A stretch of DNA of 8,255 bases from a bacterium (GTDB taxonomy: Bacteria; Fidelibacterota; Marinisomatia; Marinisomatales; JAHJCW01). The notes beneath the pieces were generated by a model, which was given only the letters and a program-made list of their open reading frames with translations, searched no databases and was not told the DNA's origin. How positions within the stretch are numbered: the first letter of the stretch is position 1; the number at the start of each line of letters is the position of its first letter. Both the position numbers and the translations under genes were made by a program. The stretch is taken from assembly GCA_018812885.1 (NCBI GenBank), contig JAHJCW010000184.1:1-8255 (forward strand). Direction: 5' to 3'. This document shows, piece by piece, positions 6,004-8,255 of this stretch.

Positions 6004-6022
6004 AGTTCAGTTTATATCAATT

Positions 6023-6041
6023 CGACAAACTAATCTTGTCG
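6023..6041. repeat. Short inverted repeat CGACAA-N7-TTGTCG upstream of the HEPN-like gene
   Basis: CGACAA (6023-6028) and TTGTCG (6036-6041) form a 6-bp stem around seven bases, between the surface protein stop (6065) and the HEPN-like ATG (6003). No T run follows on the minus strand, so it is a poor terminator. It could be an operator of the HEPN-like gene or a cassette-end structure. Confidence 0.35.
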
Positions 6042-6064
6042 TTCTTATAATTTAATAATTTTAC

Positions 6065-8255
6065 TTATAACTGCTTTGCTAAAACAACAGTTTTAACTTT
6101 TTCCCATATTTTTCCGGTAGCGGGGTCCTTAGCTAATAGCTTTACAATGTAAATACCGATACGAGCATTGTTGCCGTCATTTCGTTTGCCATCCCATTTT
6201 AGCAGTCCTTCTTGTGGGAAATGAACATTCCAATAGGGCGTGGCAATGTTCCGCCCGGTCATATCAAATATTTGCAATTTGATTATACCTTGTTCAAACG
6301 GCAATTTATATTTTATCAATAATTCGTCATCAATTCCATCGCCATTTGGTGAGAATGGATTTGTTTCAAATTCGATTGCGCCTTTGTCCGGTAGCGCATC
6401 AAAATATAAGCTGTTTTCCAATCCGGGTGTCATTGCTTCGGCATTGACAGCAACTCCCCACCGCTTTAGGTTGTATGATTCAAATTCAGGTCGGAATTTC
6501 TCGGTTGATCTGCCATCTGCAAGCGGCCATTCCGAATCATAATATAAAGAATCAATTATCGTACTAGTCATGTCATATAGAAATAATGCATCAGATTCAT
6601 TGTTTAATGTCGGCCAACCGCCGATTGGAATAATAGATGGAATTCCTTGTGGTAATGATGTTGCAAATAATGAGTCCGATGTAATTACCACCGGTTGGTT
6701 AGCCGACGCAAACAGCCCGCCAAAGTAATATTGCCTTAAAGTATTATCGCTAATTGACCAACCCGTCAGATCAATGTCGTTAAAACTGATGATCTCTACA
6801 AACTCGGCTTGTGTGGTATCCGGCTGAGCAAGGAATTCATTGAATACAACTGCGCCAAAAGGATAATTCACATAAATATTATATTTTAAGTGATTATCAG
6901 CAGTGTTCATGTCACCATTAACGTCTAATATTATTTCCAACTTATTATTGCCGGACTGCAATGGCTCAATATTGAATGATACGAACATTGTGTCTTCCGA
7001 CATTAAATTATTGAACGAGGCAGAACTAAGTTCAATATCATTTTGCCGTACCTTTAGTGCTCCGGCAATTGCATTTATTCCATTATTTTTTATTGCGATG
7101 TTAAATGCAATACTTTCACTTGGATGCGGATATTCGGGATAATGTGTTGTAAGCTCCGGTAGAATAGTGCCATTTACATTTTGCAACATAATTGAATTCA
7201 TACGACCAATGGTTGAATTACTTGTATCAGTACACACCTTCCATCGCGACGCATCGTTAGAGAAAAAGTCAGGATGTAACTTTTCTGTAGATTTGCCACT
7301 CTTTAATGGCCAACTTGAATTATAGTCAAGGGAATCAATTATTTTTCCGGTAAAATCATATAAAAAGATTCCGTCACCGGAATTATTCAAAGACGGGAAA
7401 TTATCAATATTTACAAAAATGGATTCTGACGGCAGCAAAGCAGATAAACTTGTATCTTCACTTAAAACAATATAGGTGTTAGCTCCAACATTTCCTGCGG
7501 AAAACTCTTCGGGTTCTTTTCTGTTGTCACTAATTGTCCAACCGTTTAAGTCAACACTTTCAAGTGTGACAATTTCAACGAACTCAGACAGGGGCGATTC
7601 TGGGTCAGCCAAGAATTCATTGATAGTAACATCACCAAAATTATAACTTACCAAAATAGGAATAGATGCTGAATTATTATCTAAGTTTTCATCACCGGCA
7701 ATTTCAAGGCTTACGGTAAGTTCGTGGCGACCGGAAGACATCGCGAGTATTTTGAGTTCGATTAAAGTCGTATCTGACATACCGATTTCGTTAAATGTAG
7801 AACTGGCGAGTGTAAAGTTATTTTCTTCAATAATTAAATTGCCTGAAATTGGCTGTAACCCGTTATTGAAAACCGGTACAGTTATAAGAATTGGTTCAGT
7901 AGATTCAGGAAATTCAGGGGACTGTATAATCCCCACGGTAAATATTGCGCCGTCAATATTTTTTGCTATAACTGAATTTGATTTTCCCGGTGTCATTCCG
8001 GTAGAATCAGTTGAAACTTTCCATCCGGTGGAATCAGTTGACAGAAATTCAGGATGTATCTTTTCGGTTGATTTACTGGTAGCCAATTCCCACCAAGTTG
8101 TATAAATCAATGAATCGATTATAGTGCCGGTAAAATCTCTTAAATATATAGCATCACCGTAATTATTCAATGATGGAAAGTCAGGTACTTCAATAAAAGT
8201 AGCTTCCGATGGAATAATTGTCGCGAAAGCGGGATCTTCGCTGAGAACAATAAAA
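6065..8255 (-). CDS. Surface protein with repeated LTD and CARDB-like domains and FlgD-like sorting tail (5' end beyond window)
   Basis: 729 residues are visible; the frame is open to the right edge, so the N-terminus is missing. The apparent start at 8170 is only a TTG leucine codon inside a conserved repeat (PSLNNYGDAIYL) and is not the true start. Order from N to C: partial lamin-tail domain (about 8254-7950), CARDB-like beta domain (about 7950-7650), LTD 2 (about 7650-7180, INEFLADPESPLSEFVEI and LNGWTISDN), CARDB-like 2 (about 7180-6865), LTD 3 (about 6862-6405, FNEFLAQPD) and a C-terminal module (about 6400-6065). That module has NPFSPNGDGIDD, a KLQIFDMTGR strand and WDGKRNDGNNARIGIYIVKL, as in FlgD-like or gliding-associated C-terminal tails used for type IX-type secretion in FCB bacteria. 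LTD and CARDB domains are extracellular adhesion or binding modules. Likely role: a large exported surface or extracellular protein. No enzymatic domain is visible. Confidence 0.9.
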   Translation of the reverse strand, partial: FIVLSEDPAFATIIPSEATFIEVPDFPSLNNYGDAIYLRDFTGTIIDSLIYTTWWELATSKSTEKIHPEFLSTDSTGWKVSTDSTGMTPGKSNSVIAKNIDGAIFTVGIIQSPEFPESTEPILITVPVFNNGLQPISGNLIIEENNFTLASSTFNEIGMSDTTLIELKILAMSSGRHELTVSLEIAGDENLDNNSASIPILVSYNFGDVTINEFLADPESPLSEFVEIVTLESVDLNGWTISDNRKEPEEFSAGNVGANTYIVLSEDTSLSALLPSESIFVNIDNFPSLNNSGDGIFLYDFTGKIIDSLDYNSSWPLKSGKSTEKLHPDFFSNDASRWKVCTDTSNSTIGRMNSIMLQNVNGTILPELTTHYPEYPHPSESIAFNIAIKNNGINAIAGALKVRQNDIELSSASFNNLMSEDTMFVSFNIEPLQSGNNKLEIILDVNGDMNTADNHLKYNIYVNYPFGAVVFNEFLAQPDTTQAEFVEIISFNDIDLTGWSISDNTLRQYYFGGLFASANQPVVITSDSLFATSLPQGIPSIIPIGGWPTLNNESDALFLYDMTSTIIDSLYYDSEWPLADGRSTEKFRPEFESYNLKRWGVAVNAEAMTPGLENSLYFDALPDKGAIEFETNPFSPNGDGIDDELLIKYKLPFEQGIIKLQIFDMTGRNIATPYWNVHFPQEGLLKWDGKRNDGNNARIGIYIVKLLAKDPATGKIWEKVKTVVLAKQL
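6605..8170 (-). repeat. Tandem ~780-base internal coding repeats (LTD + CARDB unit)
   Basis: The motif LNN-x-x-D-[AG]-[ILF]-[YF]-L recurs with its leading Leu codon at 8170-8168, 7390-7388 and 6607-6605, spaced 780 and 783 bases. Other markers recur with it: a KSTEKxHP-type segment, a W-K/G-V segment with a following TPG or TIG, and a FGxVxxNEFLAxP strand. Coding similarity is clear at the protein level but the DNA has diverged, so the duplications are old. Confidence 0.8.

Larger units (their letters stand above)
5392..6097. repeat. 36-base direct repeats flanking the HEPN-like gene (670-base period)
   Basis: The left copy is 5392-5427 and the right copy 6062-6097, differing at two positions (5401/6071 and 5409/6079). 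The right copy includes the 3' end of the intact surface protein gene. The unit between them carries the broken HEPN-like gene and no recombinase. The geometry resembles an element inserted in the 3' end of a gene that restores the end with its own copy, but this is inferred from two copies only. Confidence 0.75.

Noticed and set aside
8168..8170. Start codon for the surface protein gene at 8170
   Set aside because: It is a TTG leucine codon in the middle of a conserved LTD repeat motif, and the frame continues with matching repeat sequence to the window edge.

Overview
The window looks like chromosomal DNA of an AT-rich Gram-negative bacterium of the Fibrobacterota-Chlorobiota-Bacteroidota (FCB) assemblage. 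The evidence is indirect. Signal peptides end in FGQ, FTQ or IAQ. A large lamin-tail/CARDB surface protein ends in an NPFSPNGDGIDD / FlgD-like sorting-type tail. Some genes have clear AGGAG ribosome binding sites and others have none. Candidatus Marinimicrobia or a related lineage would fit, but this is inference; no rRNA or marker gene is present.

Layout. Positions 1-2753 (minus) hold a two-gene envelope operon: a large secreted M23 (LytM-type) metallopeptidase followed, with a TAATG stop/start overlap, by a rhomboid intramembrane serine protease that runs off the left edge. Positions 2754-2885 hold a strong intrinsic terminator for the upstream minus-strand gene (2886-3749), a secreted PDZ-domain protein without a protease domain. 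A 310-base divergent intergenic region (3750-4059) follows. It contains a good sigma70-like plus-strand promoter with a duplicated GTATACG element at the predicted transcription start. Positions 4060-5088 (plus) hold a small four-helix membrane protein and an exported flavin-split-barrel (pyridoxamine-oxidase-like) protein, separated by a long inverted repeat. Positions 5160-5363 (minus) encode a 67-residue two-helix membrane protein with a perfect AGGAGG site. From 6065 to the right edge (minus) runs the C-terminal part of a modular surface protein made of repeated lamin-tail (LTD) and CARDB-like units.

The most unusual part is 5392-6097. The last 36 bases of the surface-protein gene occur twice, exactly 670 bases apart (34 of 36 identical). 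Between the copies lies a small gene with an RNLLAH (R-N-x3-H) motif typical of HEPN ribonucleases. This gene is broken near its start: the ATG frame and the conserved body are in different frames. The arrangement resembles a small defence or toxin-like cassette inserted at the 3' end of a host gene so that the end is duplicated. The left copy is now a coding relic directly upstream of the 67-residue membrane protein gene.

Most genes concern the envelope: peptidoglycan hydrolysis, intramembrane proteolysis, a periplasmic PDZ protein and a surface adhesin-like protein. No mobile-element enzymes, CRISPR arrays, tRNA or rRNA genes were seen.
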